Part shown: positions 14,713-23,000 of the stretch, piece after piece
How the letters are laid out: every line of letters starts with the position of its first letter
Position numbering within the stretch: the stretch's first letter is position 1
Source of the DNA: an uncultured Clostridia bacterium
GTDB lineage: Bacteria > Bacillota > Clostridia > Christensenellales > UBA1242
DNA length: 32,545 bases
Direction: 5' to 3'
NCBI GenBank assembly: GCA_944383945.1
Contig: CALWRL010000001.1
Span: 1 to 32,545 of the forward strand
Notes under the pieces: generated by a model
The model's input: the letters and a program-made list of their open reading frames with translations, nothing else
What the model was told of the DNA's origin: nothing
Database searches by the model: none
Position numbers and translations under genes: made by a program

Positions 14713-17080
14713 AATTGTTATTATCCTCGTTCTTATTTGCGTTTTCTTCCGAAGCTTCCCCTTTCATTTTCCTTATAACTTTCTTTGCTGTTGATTCTTC
14801 TTTATTTTCTTTTTCAGATTCAACATTCTTTTTTGTTTCTTGTTTCTTCTTAGTTTTGCTATCTTCAGCTTTAGCGTCTTTTGTTTTTTCACTTAAACTT
14901 TTTTTCGTGTTTTTTGAAGCTTCGCCAGCCTTTTTTGTTGATTTAGACTTGGAATTTGTTTTCTTTTCTTCTTTAACTGCATCTTCTTTGTTTTCTTCTT
15001 TTTGTTCTTCCTTAGATGCAGCAGACGACTCTATTTTTTTATTTAATTCATCACGCGATTTCTTTAATTGTTCAAATTCTTCTTTTGTAACAACTCCTGC
15101 TTTAACTAACATTTCGGCTGTTTTTATTTTTTCGTCTAATTGTTTGATCTTTTTCGCAAGTTGAAGATCTTCCTTGCCTTTCTCTTCTTTTATCTTTCTT
15201 AACTGAGCCTTTTTATCCATTTCGCTAACAATTTCTTCAACGGACTTTCCTGCCATAATCATATCAACTTCTTCTTTATAAATTGTTTCTTTTAATATTA
15301 AGATTTCAGACATTCTATCCATTAAAACTCTGTTCTCTTTTAAAATTTTGGTCGCCTTATCATAACAACCTTTTAAAATTCCTCTTATCTCAGAATCAAT
15401 TATTGCCGCTGTTTTTTCGCTGTATTTAGATTGATTCTGATAATCTCTGCCTAAGAATGGCTCGGTTGCTGTATCATAGCCAACAAAACCAAGCTCTTTA
15501 CTCATGCCCCATTCTGTAACCATTTTCCTTGCAATTTCGCTTGCCTGCTTAATATCGTTTTGTGCACCAGTTGAAATATCACCAAAAACCAATTCTTCAG
15601 CTATTCTTCCTCCCATACACATTGCTATTTGATCTAACAATCTATTATATGTTACATGATTATCATCCTCATTTGGCCTGCTCATCGTATAACCTGCAGC
15701 CATTCCCCTAGGAATAATCGAAACTTCTTGAACCTCATCGCAATTTGGCAAAATTTTTCCAAGTATTGCATGCCCAGCTTCATGATAGGTTGTAATTTTC
15801 TTATCTCTTTCTGTTACCAACAAACTTTTCTTTTGTGGTCCCATAATAACTTTATTTATTCCTTCTGTTAAATCGGACATAATAATTTTAGGTCTGTCAG
15901 CTCTCGCAGCCAAAATTGAAGCTTCATTTAACATGTTTTCAATATCAGCGCCGGTAAAACCACTTGTAATACGCGCTAATGTTTGATAATCCACTTCGTC
16001 ATCAATAGGTTTGTTTCTTGCATGAATTTTAATGATTGCTTCACGTCCTTTCACATCAGGAACATGAACATATATTTGCCTGTCAAACCTTCCAGGTCTT
16101 AGCAATGCAGGATCTAAAACATCGCTACGGTTTGTTGCTGCTAAAACAATAATACCTTCATTAGCTTCAAACCCATCCATTTCAACTAAAAGCTGATTTA
16201 AGGTTTGCTCTCTTTCGTCATTTCCTCCACCAAGACCAGTACCTCTTTGTCTTCCAACAGCATCTATTTCGTCAATAAAAATTATACATGGTCTTGCCTT
16301 TTTAGCTTGTTCAAACAAATCTCTAACTCTCGATGCCCCAACACCAACAAACATTTCAACAAAGTCTGAACCACTTATAGAAAGAAAAGGAACATTGCTT
16401 TCTCCTGCAACTGCTTTTGCTAAAAGAGTTTTCCCCGTTCCTGGAGGGCCAACCAGCAAAACACCTTTTGGAATTCTTGCTCCCAAATCTGTAAATTTTT
16501 GAGGATTCTTCAAAAATTCAACGACTTCTTGAAGCTCTGCTTTTTCTTCATCTGCGCCAGCGACATCTGAAAATCTTACTTTTATATTATCATTGTTTCT
16601 AGCTCTGCTTCTGCCAAAAGACATAGTTCCGGCATTGCCCTTTAAAATAGCCCTTAATAAGAAATAACCAATAATTAGTATTATAGCCATACTCAAATAA
16701 GGCATTATTGAAGAAAGTAAAGATTCTCTTGTTGGCTCTGCGTTGTACTTAATTGTTATAGTTGTTTCATTCGCTTCATTAATTGCGTTTTTTATGTCTT
16801 CATAATCTTTTTGAACAGCTATTTCGCAGTAAAAATCGGAATAGCTAGGAAATTTCCCATCTTCTATTTCAGAATTTTTAATTCTAGCTCGAAAAATTCC
16901 ATTATAATAGTAAACGTCTGTAAATTCACCGTTTTCAATCTTTTGTTGAAATTCAGTTATTGTTATTTTTTCTCCATATGAGCCGTTCCCAGCAAATGCA
17001 GACCAAAGCAACAATATCACAAGAACAGACAATAATGTAATCCAAACAATTTTCCCGTAATTAGTTTTTTTCTCTTTCAT
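14711..17080 (-). CDS. ftsH: ATP-dependent zinc metalloprotease FtsH with extended tail
   Basis: A membrane-anchored AAA+ protease that degrades misfolded and regulatory membrane and cytosolic proteins. With the ATG at 17080 it has 789 residues: TM1 about 11-30, extracytoplasmic region, TM2 about 126-143, Walker A GPPGTGKT (211-218), Walker B FIDEID (268-273), a second region of homology around ATNRSDVLDPALLRPGRFD, and zinc site HEAGH (433-437). After the usual end (about 625) come a SHOCT-like segment (about 653-677; AGVVTKEEFEQLKK) and roughly 100 residues rich in Lys, Glu, Ser and Thr. This start is chosen because AAGGAG lies just upstream. The frame can be extended 11 codons to a TTG, but that lies next to the predicted +1 with no ribosome site. 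Not next to tilS-hpt, its common neighbours. Confidence 0.95.
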   Translation of the reverse strand: MKEKKTNYGKIVWITLLSVLVILLLWSAFAGNGSYGEKITITEFQQKIENGEFTDVYYYNGIFRARIKNSEIEDGKFPSYSDFYCEIAVQKDYEDIKNAINEANETTITIKYNAEPTRESLLSSIMPYLSMAIILIIGYFLLRAILKGNAGTMSFGRSRARNNDNIKVRFSDVAGADEEKAELQEVVEFLKNPQKFTDLGARIPKGVLLVGPPGTGKTLLAKAVAGESNVPFLSISGSDFVEMFVGVGASRVRDLFEQAKKARPCIIFIDEIDAVGRQRGTGLGGGNDEREQTLNQLLVEMDGFEANEGIIVLAATNRSDVLDPALLRPGRFDRQIYVHVPDVKGREAIIKIHARNKPIDDEVDYQTLARITSGFTGADIENMLNEASILAARADRPKIIMSDLTEGINKVIMGPQKKSLLVTERDKKITTYHEAGHAILGKILPNCDEVQEVSIIPRGMAAGYTMSRPNEDDNHVTYNRLLDQIAMCMGGRIAEELVFGDISTGAQNDIKQASEIARKMVTEWGMSKELGFVGYDTATEPFLGRDYQNQSKYSEKTAAIIDSEIRGILKGCYDKATKILKENRVLMDRMSEILILKETIYKEEVDMIMAGKSVEEIVSEMDKKAQLRKIKEEKGKEDLQLAKKIKQLDEKIKTAEMLVKAGVVTKEEFEQLKKSRDELNKKIESSAASKEEQKEENKEDAVKEEKKTNSKSKSTKKAGEASKNTKKSLSEKTKDAKAEDSKTKKKQETKKNVESEKENKEESTAKKVIRKMKGEASEENANKNEDNNN

Positions 17081-17110
17081 AATTCTCCTTATTATATTTT
17101 CTTTTATTTG

Positions 17111-17146
17111 CAAAATTATTCTATCATCTTATCTGTTTTTTTGCAA
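17111..17146 (-). promoter_or_regulatory. Predicted promoter of ftsH
   Basis: On the minus strand the -35 is TTGCAA (17146-17141), the spacer 17 bases and the -10 TAGAAT (17123-17118). The expected +1 is near 17111, giving a leader of about 30 bases with AAGGAG. Confidence 0.5.
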
Positions 17147-17193
17147 GAAACTTTGATATTTCCAGATAATTTTGTTCCAAAAAATCTGCTCTG

Positions 17194-17249
17194 AGAGCGA
17201 TTTTTAATGTTTAATTTGATATATTCTATGTTAGGCCAAAAATCGCTCT
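17194..17249. repeat. 12-bp perfect inverted repeat between parB and ftsH
   Basis: AGAGCGATTTTT (17194-17205) and AAAAATCGCTCT (17238-17249) are exact inverted copies separated by 32 bases. Neither side has a T-run typical of a terminator. It lies 16 bases from the parS site and upstream of the ftsH promoter. Confidence 0.7.
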
Positions 17250-17265
17250 AAATTAAGATTTTCAA

Positions 17266-17281
17266 TGTTTCACGTGAAACA
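17266..17281. promoter_or_regulatory. parS: parS site (ParB-binding)
   Basis: A 16-base palindrome, TGTTTCACGTGAAACA, identical to the consensus parS bound by ParB/Spo0J. It lies just behind the parB stop. Confidence 0.97.
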
Positions 17282-17282
17282 T

Positions 17283-18209
17283 TTATTTTTTGTTAATTAA
17301 TGTTAAATCTTTTAAGGTTAGAGTTTTTTTGTTAATGAGTTGAATCAGCTCATTTATTCTGTCTAAATCATCTTTGCTGTAATAATCAATGTATATTCTA
17401 CCCTTATTGTCGTTTCCTATTGCCGAAACTTTTGTTGCAAATGTTTTTTGCATATCTTCAATCATTGCTTTTAATTCTATGCTTTGTTCGGCTTTAGGTC
17501 TTTCTTTTGAAGGATTTAAAATGTTTTTTACCAACTTTTCTAAATCTCTAACAGAAAGTTTTTTTGCAACAGCAGCTTGCGCGACTTTTGTTTGATCTAA
17601 AGAGCTTTGCAGTGGTATTAAGCACCTAGCATGACCAGCACTTAATTTATTGCTTTCTATCATGTCAACAACATCTGCAGGCAAAGTTAAAAGCCTTAAA
17701 GTGTTTGCAATAGCCGGTCTACTTTTTCCTATTCTATCCGCAACTGCTTCTTGTGTTAAATCATACTCTTCCATTAATTGTTTTATTGCTTTTGCCGCTT
17801 CTATTGGATTTAAATCTTCTCTTTGAAGATTTTCAATAATAGCAATTTCTTTTATTTGTTTTGGCGTATAATTTCTGATGAATGCCGGCACTTGTAAAAG
17901 GCCTGCCATTTTTGCCGCACGCCATCTTCTTTCCCTGGCAATTATCATATATTTACCATCTTCAGCCTTATTTAACACAATAGGTTGAATGATTCCGTGT
18001 GTTTTAATTGAAGTTGCCAATTCCTTCAAAGCAGTTTCATCAAATCTTTTTCTTGGCTGATTTGGATTTGCATATATTAAGGAAATGTCTATTCCCTCAA
18101 CTCCGCCATCCGTTTTTGTTTCACGTGAAACATTTTCATTTTCGCTTTCTTCTTCATCATAGATTGAAAGCAATGCATTTAACCCTTTGCCTAAACCTTT
18201 TTTAATCAT
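17283..18209 (-). CDS. parB: Chromosome-partitioning protein ParB (Spo0J)
   Basis: ParB binds parS, uses CTP to close as a DNA-sliding clamp and loads SMC; with ParA it segregates the origin. The start GLGKGLNALL (5-14) is the usual ParA-stimulating peptide. The N-terminal domain (about 40-110) contains the CTP region IIARERRWRAAK (89-100) and ENLQREDLNPIEAAKA. The HTH (LTQEAVADRIGKSRPAIANTLRLL) and C-terminal dimerisation segment follow. Family proteins read GERR at the CTP site; here residue 92 is Arg (codon AGG) instead of Gly. The codons for NVSRET (26-31) contain a parS site. The start overlaps the parA stop by eight bases. Confidence 0.96.
   Translation of the reverse strand: MIKKGLGKGLNALLSIYDEEESENENVSRETKTDGGVEGIDISLIYANPNQPRKRFDETALKELATSIKTHGIIQPIVLNKAEDGKYMIIARERRWRAAKMAGLLQVPAFIRNYTPKQIKEIAIIENLQREDLNPIEAAKAIKQLMEEYDLTQEAVADRIGKSRPAIANTLRLLTLPADVVDMIESNKLSAGHARCLIPLQSSLDQTKVAQAAVAKKLSVRDLEKLVKNILNPSKERPKAEQSIELKAMIEDMQKTFATKVSAIGNDNKGRIYIDYYSKDDLDRINELIQLINKKTLTLKDLTLINKK
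18117..18132. promoter_or_regulatory. parS: parS site inside parB
   Basis: A second perfect TGTTTCACGTGAAACA, read through in parB as part of NVSRET. A parS embedded in parB or parA is common in Bacillota and marks this region as origin-proximal. Confidence 0.97.
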
Positions 18210-19020
18210 TTGTTTCTTCCACTCCTTTTATTTTTGTTGTTATTTTATCGTATTTATCGTTGTTTCTCTTTAAAAATTCTTCTGCAAGATCTAAATACGC
18301 CTTTGCACCCTTAGAAGAAGCATCGTACATTCCTATAGGAGTTCCATGGCTTGGAGCTTCTGCAAGCCTTATATTTCTTGGAATTGTTGTTTCAAAAACT
18401 TTTTTGCCGAAGAACACCTTAATTTCTTCACTTACTTGACTAATCAAATTACTTCTTGAGTCTTTCATTGTTAAAACAACACCTTCAATATCTAGGCTAG
18501 GATTAAGATGCTTTTTAACAAGCTTAATAGTGTTCATTAGTTGGGTCAATCCCTCTAATGCATAAAACTCACATTGAATTGGAATGACAATAGAGTTTGA
18601 TGTAGTTAAAGCATTAACGGTTAACAAACCCAGCGAAGGAGGGCAGTCAATAAAAATATAATCATATTTATCTTTTATTCTCGAAAGCCTGTTTTTGATA
18701 ACGTTTTCTCTGTTTGGCATTTGAACAAGATCAATTTCAGCCCCTGCCAAATCAATTGTTGCAGGTATAAAGTCTAAATTTGCAATCTCCGTTGGAACTA
18801 TAACTTCATCAATAATTGCATCTCCATCAATTACATTGTAAATTGTTTTTGTGTTAGACGTTTTTTGAACACCAACACCGCTTGTAGCATTACCTTGTGG
18901 GTCCAAATCGATAAGAAGTGCTTTTTTCCCCATTGCAGCAACATAAGCGGCCATGTTAACACACGTTGTTGTTTTCCCAACGCCACCTTTTTGGTTGGCA
19001 AACGCAATAATTTTTCCCAT
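18202..19020 (-). CDS. parA: Chromosome-partitioning ATPase ParA (Soj)
   Basis: A deviant Walker A ATPase that binds DNA non-specifically as an ATP dimer. It drives origin segregation with ParB and, in B. subtilis, regulates DnaA. KGGVGKTT lies at residues 11-18 with the signature Lys; LLIDLDPQGNATSG follows, and YDYIFIDCPPSLG is the Walker B region. Length 272 is typical of Soj. The ATG follows GGAG by seven bases. It overlaps parB and is separated from rsmG by a terminator, so parA-parB appears to be its own transcription unit. Confidence 0.97.
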   Translation of the reverse strand: MGKIIAFANQKGGVGKTTTCVNMAAYVAAMGKKALLIDLDPQGNATSGVGVQKTSNTKTIYNVIDGDAIIDEVIVPTEIANLDFIPATIDLAGAEIDLVQMPNRENVIKNRLSRIKDKYDYIFIDCPPSLGLLTVNALTTSNSIVIPIQCEFYALEGLTQLMNTIKLVKKHLNPSLDIEGVVLTMKDSRSNLISQVSEEIKVFFGKKVFETTIPRNIRLAEAPSHGTPIGMYDASSKGAKAYLDLAEEFLKRNNDKYDKITTKIKGVEETND

Positions 19021-19070
19021 GTTATTTCTCCTTTATATATTATATATATACTTATATCAGATATAATAAA

Positions 19071-19100
19071 AAAACGCAATAATATTGCGTTATTTTTTTT
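19071..19100 (-). terminator. Terminator after rsmG
   Basis: On the minus strand, AACGCAATA and TATTGCGTT form a near-perfect stem with almost no loop, followed by seven Ts. It ends the Ig-like/mnmE/mnmG/rsmG unit before parA. Confidence 0.85.
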
Positions 19101-19798
19101 TACAAAGGCTCTTTTCTTGGCTTATTGTTGCGCCTTGGAAACTGATTATTTGTGCGTTCTATTTTTCTGAAAACAAGCAGATGGTTTGCATGAGCTTGAA
19201 TTTGATATTCATAATCATTAATTAACTCTAAGTTGAGAACTTTAATTGCATTTTGTGCAAGTTTGATTTCTTCGCTCGCAGAACTTCCCTTATAGGCAAT
19301 TATTAATCCGTTCTTTTTTACAAGCGGAGCAGTGTACTCTAAAAGAGTTCTTAGCTCAGCAACCGCCCTTGCCACACAAACATCAAAATTTTCCCTATAA
19401 AGCTCATTCCTAGCAAAGTCTTCAACTCTTGCATGTTCTGCCTTGATTTGTTTTAAATTTAAATTTTTTATTGTTTGGTTTAAAAAGTCAACTTTTTTGT
19501 TCACACTATCAACCAAAACAAATGAAAGATCTGGGCGCATAATTTTTAATGGAATTGAAGGAAACCCTCCTCCTGCGCCGATGTCTGCAACTTTTAAATT
19601 TTTATCAATAAATATAGACGCAGTTATTGAATCTAAAATATGCTTTTCTGCAAAATCATAATCGTTGGTTATTCTTGTGAGATTAAAATGCTTGTTGGCA
19701 TCAACAAGTTGCGCATTAAATTCCGCCAACTGATTAATTTGGCTTTGAGTGTAGTTAATATTATTTTCTTTTAAAACTTTTTCTAATATCTCTTTCAT
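19100..19798 (-). CDS. rsmG: 16S rRNA (guanine-N7)-methyltransferase RsmG
   Basis: RsmG (GidB) methylates N7 of G527 in 16S rRNA (E. coli numbering) using SAM. The SAM motif VADIGAGGGFPSIPLKI (about 70-86) is diagnostic, and LVDSVNKKVDFL, VARAVAEL and KNGLIIAYKG follow. The C-terminus ends in a short basic tail (RRNNKPRKEP). Length 232 is normal. Its ATG overlaps the mnmG stop (ATGA, 19795-19798), giving the conserved mnmE-mnmG-rsmG order. Confidence 0.96.
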   Translation of the reverse strand: MKEILEKVLKENNINYTQSQINQLAEFNAQLVDANKHFNLTRITNDYDFAEKHILDSITASIFIDKNLKVADIGAGGGFPSIPLKIMRPDLSFVLVDSVNKKVDFLNQTIKNLNLKQIKAEHARVEDFARNELYRENFDVCVARAVAELRTLLEYTAPLVKKNGLIIAYKGSSASEEIKLAQNAIKVLNLELINDYEYQIQAHANHLLVFRKIERTNNQFPRRNNKPRKEPL

Positions 19799-21648
19799 TT
19801 TTTTGCCTTTAAAAATATTGATAAAACTGTAATATCCGCAGGTGAAACTCCCGATATTCTTGAAGCTTGGCCAAGAGTTTCTGGTCTAACTTTATTTAAT
19901 TTTTGTTGCGCCTCTATTCTTAACCCTTTAATTTTAGAATAGTCTTCGATTTCAGCCAGCGACACTTGCTCCTGTTTTTTTAATTTTTCTATTTCATCAT
20001 TTTGTTGTTTTATATATCCACTGTATTTAATTTCTGTGTTCAGCGTTTCCATTAATCTATATTCAGAATTATCAAACAAACCGTACTCTTCATTTAATTT
20101 GAAGATATCTATATTATTTCGTTTTAGTAAATCAATTGCCTTTATAGAATTTTTAGGGATTGGCTCTTCATTTTTTTCAAGAAACGTTTTTAACCTATCA
20201 TCTAATTTTATTAATGTTTCTAATTTGTTTCTCATTTGATTTAACAACGCCTGTTTACTTTTATATATTTCGTATCTTTCATTTGAAACCAAACCAAGTT
20301 GTTTTCCAAGCTCTGTTAATCTGGAATCTGCGTTATCTTGCCTTAAAACCAGCCTAAATTCAGCTCGGCTGGTCATCATTCTGTATGGTTCATTAGTTCC
20401 TTTTGTAACCAAGTCATCAATTAAAACGCCAATATATGCTTCATTCCTTTTAAGAACAAAAGGTGCTTTATTATCCATTTTTAAGCTTGCGTTTATTCCC
20501 GCAATAAGACCTTGAGCCGCCGCCTCTTCGTATCCGCTGGTTCCGTTAACTTGGCCTGCAAAAAACATTCCACTAATCGCTTTACTTTCCAACCAAGGAG
20601 TTAACTCCAAGCTGTCTATACAATCATATTCAATTGCATATGCATTTCTCATTATTTGAGCATTTTCTAAACCTTGAATAGAGGCATACATTTCATTTTG
20701 AACATCTGCTGGAAGCGATGTACTAACACCTTGAATATATATTTCATTGGTGCTTAAAGATTCAGGCTCTAAAAAAATTTGATGACGCTCTCTATTTGGA
20801 AAACGAACAATTTTATCTTCAATTGAAGGGCAGTATCTTGGTCCAACACCTTTAATTTCTCCGCTAAACATAGGGGCGCGCTTTAAATTTTTTAAAATTA
20901 TTTCATGCGTTTTTAAGTTTGTGCTTGTTTCGTAGCAACATGCAACATTTTTATTTTGATTTTTTGACAATGGCGAAAAGCCTATATTGTCTTTTCCCTC
21001 TTGAACTTGCAATTTTTTAAAATCTATAGTTCTCCCATTTATTCTTGCAGGAGTTCCCGTTTTAAATCTTCTTATTGTAAATCCTAAATCTATAAGATTT
21101 TGCGTTAAGGAATTGGCGCTAGCAAATCCATTAGGCCCAACATTTTGGCTAAACTCGCCAATTATTATTCTACTTTTCAAATAAACACCTGTTGAAACGA
21201 TTACAGTTTTACATGAGAATATTTCACCCAGAGCAGTTTTAACTCCAACAACTTTTTTATCTTCAACTATAACTTCAACTATCTCGGCTTGTTTTAGATA
21301 TATATTCTCATTATCTTCTAAAACCTTTTTCATTCTATTGTGATATGCATTTTTATCAACTTGCGCACGCAAACTATGAACTGCAGGACCTTTGCCTTCG
21401 TTCAACATTCTAATTTGAATGGCAGTTTCATCTGCGTTTATTCCCATTTCTCCGCCAAGAGCATCTATTTCGCAAACTAAATGTCCTTTTGCAGTTCCAC
21501 CAATTGAAGGGTTGCATGCCAAAAAAGCAACCGAGTCTAAATTTAAACAGGTTATTAAAACTTTCTTATTTAGTCGCGCAAGAGCAAGGGCTGCTTCACA
21601 ACCAGCATGACCTGCGCCAACAACTACACAATCAAACTCTTTTTCCAT
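19795..21648 (-). CDS. mnmG: tRNA uridine-5-carboxymethylaminomethyl modification enzyme MnmG
   Basis: MnmG (GidA) is the FAD- and NADH-dependent partner of MnmE that adds carboxymethylaminomethyl groups to U34 of tRNAs. The FAD-binding GAGHAGCEAALALARL (11-26) and family signatures CNPSIGGTAKGHL, GPRYCPSIEDKIVRF and NGTSGYEEAAAQG are all visible. Length 617 fits. The C-terminal region ends with QASRISGVSPADI, as is usual. The ATG is one base behind the mnmE stop, and its own stop overlaps rsmG. Confidence 0.97.
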   Translation of the reverse strand: MEKEFDCVVVGAGHAGCEAALALARLNKKVLITCLNLDSVAFLACNPSIGGTAKGHLVCEIDALGGEMGINADETAIQIRMLNEGKGPAVHSLRAQVDKNAYHNRMKKVLEDNENIYLKQAEIVEVIVEDKKVVGVKTALGEIFSCKTVIVSTGVYLKSRIIIGEFSQNVGPNGFASANSLTQNLIDLGFTIRRFKTGTPARINGRTIDFKKLQVQEGKDNIGFSPLSKNQNKNVACCYETSTNLKTHEIILKNLKRAPMFSGEIKGVGPRYCPSIEDKIVRFPNRERHQIFLEPESLSTNEIYIQGVSTSLPADVQNEMYASIQGLENAQIMRNAYAIEYDCIDSLELTPWLESKAISGMFFAGQVNGTSGYEEAAAQGLIAGINASLKMDNKAPFVLKRNEAYIGVLIDDLVTKGTNEPYRMMTSRAEFRLVLRQDNADSRLTELGKQLGLVSNERYEIYKSKQALLNQMRNKLETLIKLDDRLKTFLEKNEEPIPKNSIKAIDLLKRNNIDIFKLNEEYGLFDNSEYRLMETLNTEIKYSGYIKQQNDEIEKLKKQEQVSLAEIEDYSKIKGLRIEAQQKLNKVRPETLGQASRISGVSPADITVLSIFLKAKK

Positions 21649-21649
21649 C

Positions 21650-22990
21650 TTATTTCCCTAAACAAAACCTAGAAAAAATTTCATTTATTATTTCTTCAGT
21701 TTCGCATTCTCCTGTTATTTTGCCAAGTTCTTGCCAAATTTTTTTAATTTCAAAAGCAAGAATATCTAAGCTTAAATTGCTTATTTCGTTTAAAGCATTG
21801 TCTGCAAGTTCTTTTGCTTTAACAAGAATATTTTTGTGTCTCATATTTGTTAAAACAATTTTTGACAAATCTATGTTATTTGAAATTGCTTTTTTATATA
21901 TTCTGTCCAAAACTGCATTGATGTTTTCATCATTTTTTGCACTTATAGCTAAAGTTTCGTAGTTTTTTATTACCTTTTCTTTTGCTATATCTTTTTTATT
22001 TAAAACAACTATAGTTTTGTCTTTTTCCAGTGAATTTAAAAGCCTTATTTCTTCATCGTTCATGTCCCTAGATAAGTCTACAACAAATAGAATTAAATCG
22101 GCTAATTCAATTTCTTTTTTAGCTTTTTCAATTCCAATTTTTTCGATTTCGTCGCCTTGATTTCTAATTCCCGCCGTGTCTGTGAAATTAAATTTTATGC
22201 CTTTATAAATAATTGTTTCACAAATTGTATCTCTTGTTGTTCCCGCAACCGAACTAACAATTGCTCTTTCTTTTCCCAAAATAGAATTTAACAAACTAGA
22301 TTTTCCAACATTTGGACTTCCAACAATCGCAATATTAACGCCAGACTTTAATCTTTCACCACTGTTAGAATTTGTTATCAACTCATGTAATTTGTTCGAA
22401 ATTTCTTTTAAAGCTTCTTTTGCTTGATTTGTTGTTATTAACTCTTCATCATGTTCGGGATAATCCAACGCAACCTCAATTCTTGCTAAAATATTTTTTA
22501 ACATGTTTTGAAATTCCACTATTTGTTTATTAAATCTTCCGCTTGATAAGTTGTATGCACTTTTAAGCTCTGCCTGACTTTCTGCGTTTATAACATCTAT
22601 TATTCCCTCTGCTTCATCAAGCGAAATTTTCCCGTTAAAAAAGGCTCTTTTTGTAAATTCCCCTGGTGATGCAAGAGAGCAGTTTCCAGCTATTATTTCA
22701 AGAACTTTTTTTGCCAAGTATTCGCCGCCGTGAATTTGAAACTCAACAATGTCTTCTCCTGTATATGAATAAGGTGCCTTAAAATACACCATCATGCATT
22801 TTTCTTCTATGTCTTGGTTGGAAAAAACTCCTAAATACATCTTTCTAGGCTCAATAAAATTATAATCAAGCGACTTGCTAACAAAATATTTTTTTGCTAT
22901 TTCTAAGCTTTTATCTCCGCTAATTCTTATTATACTGATTGCACTATTGCCAAGCGGGGTAGATATTGCGCAAATTGTTTTTTCTTCCAT
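21650..22990 (-). CDS. mnmE: tRNA modification GTPase MnmE
   Basis: MnmE (TrmE) is a potassium-activated GTPase that dimerises and works with MnmG on U34 of tRNA. The N-terminal tetrahydrofolate-binding domain starts TICAISTPLGNSAISIIRISG. The G domain has GSPNVGKSS, AGTTRDTI, DTAG and NKKD. The protein ends in the conserved CLGK, which carries the catalytic-site Cys. Length 446 is normal. AAGGAAG lies upstream of the ATG, partly within the end of the preceding Ig-like gene, only ten bases away, so the two are probably co-transcribed. Confidence 0.96.
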   Translation of the reverse strand: MEEKTICAISTPLGNSAISIIRISGDKSLEIAKKYFVSKSLDYNFIEPRKMYLGVFSNQDIEEKCMMVYFKAPYSYTGEDIVEFQIHGGEYLAKKVLEIIAGNCSLASPGEFTKRAFFNGKISLDEAEGIIDVINAESQAELKSAYNLSSGRFNKQIVEFQNMLKNILARIEVALDYPEHDEELITTNQAKEALKEISNKLHELITNSNSGERLKSGVNIAIVGSPNVGKSSLLNSILGKERAIVSSVAGTTRDTICETIIYKGIKFNFTDTAGIRNQGDEIEKIGIEKAKKEIELADLILFVVDLSRDMNDEEIRLLNSLEKDKTIVVLNKKDIAKEKVIKNYETLAISAKNDENINAVLDRIYKKAISNNIDLSKIVLTNMRHKNILVKAKELADNALNEISNLSLDILAFEIKKIWQELGKITGECETEEIINEIFSRFCLGK

Positions 22991-23000
22991 TTTACTTCCT

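Noticed and set aside
14715..15164. Phe/Ser-rich frame opposite the ftsH tail
   Set aside because: It is the complement of the low-complexity Lys/Glu tail, with no ribosome site or promoter.
17081..17113. Upstream TTG start of ftsH
   Set aside because: It falls at the predicted transcription start with no ribosome site, while the ATG at 17080 has AAGGAG just upstream and gives the usual N-terminus.
17266..18132. Two parS sites as a sign of a plasmid partition locus
   Set aside because: They are the chromosomal Bacillota consensus, beside soj-type parA and mnmE-mnmG-rsmG, so this is the chromosomal origin region.
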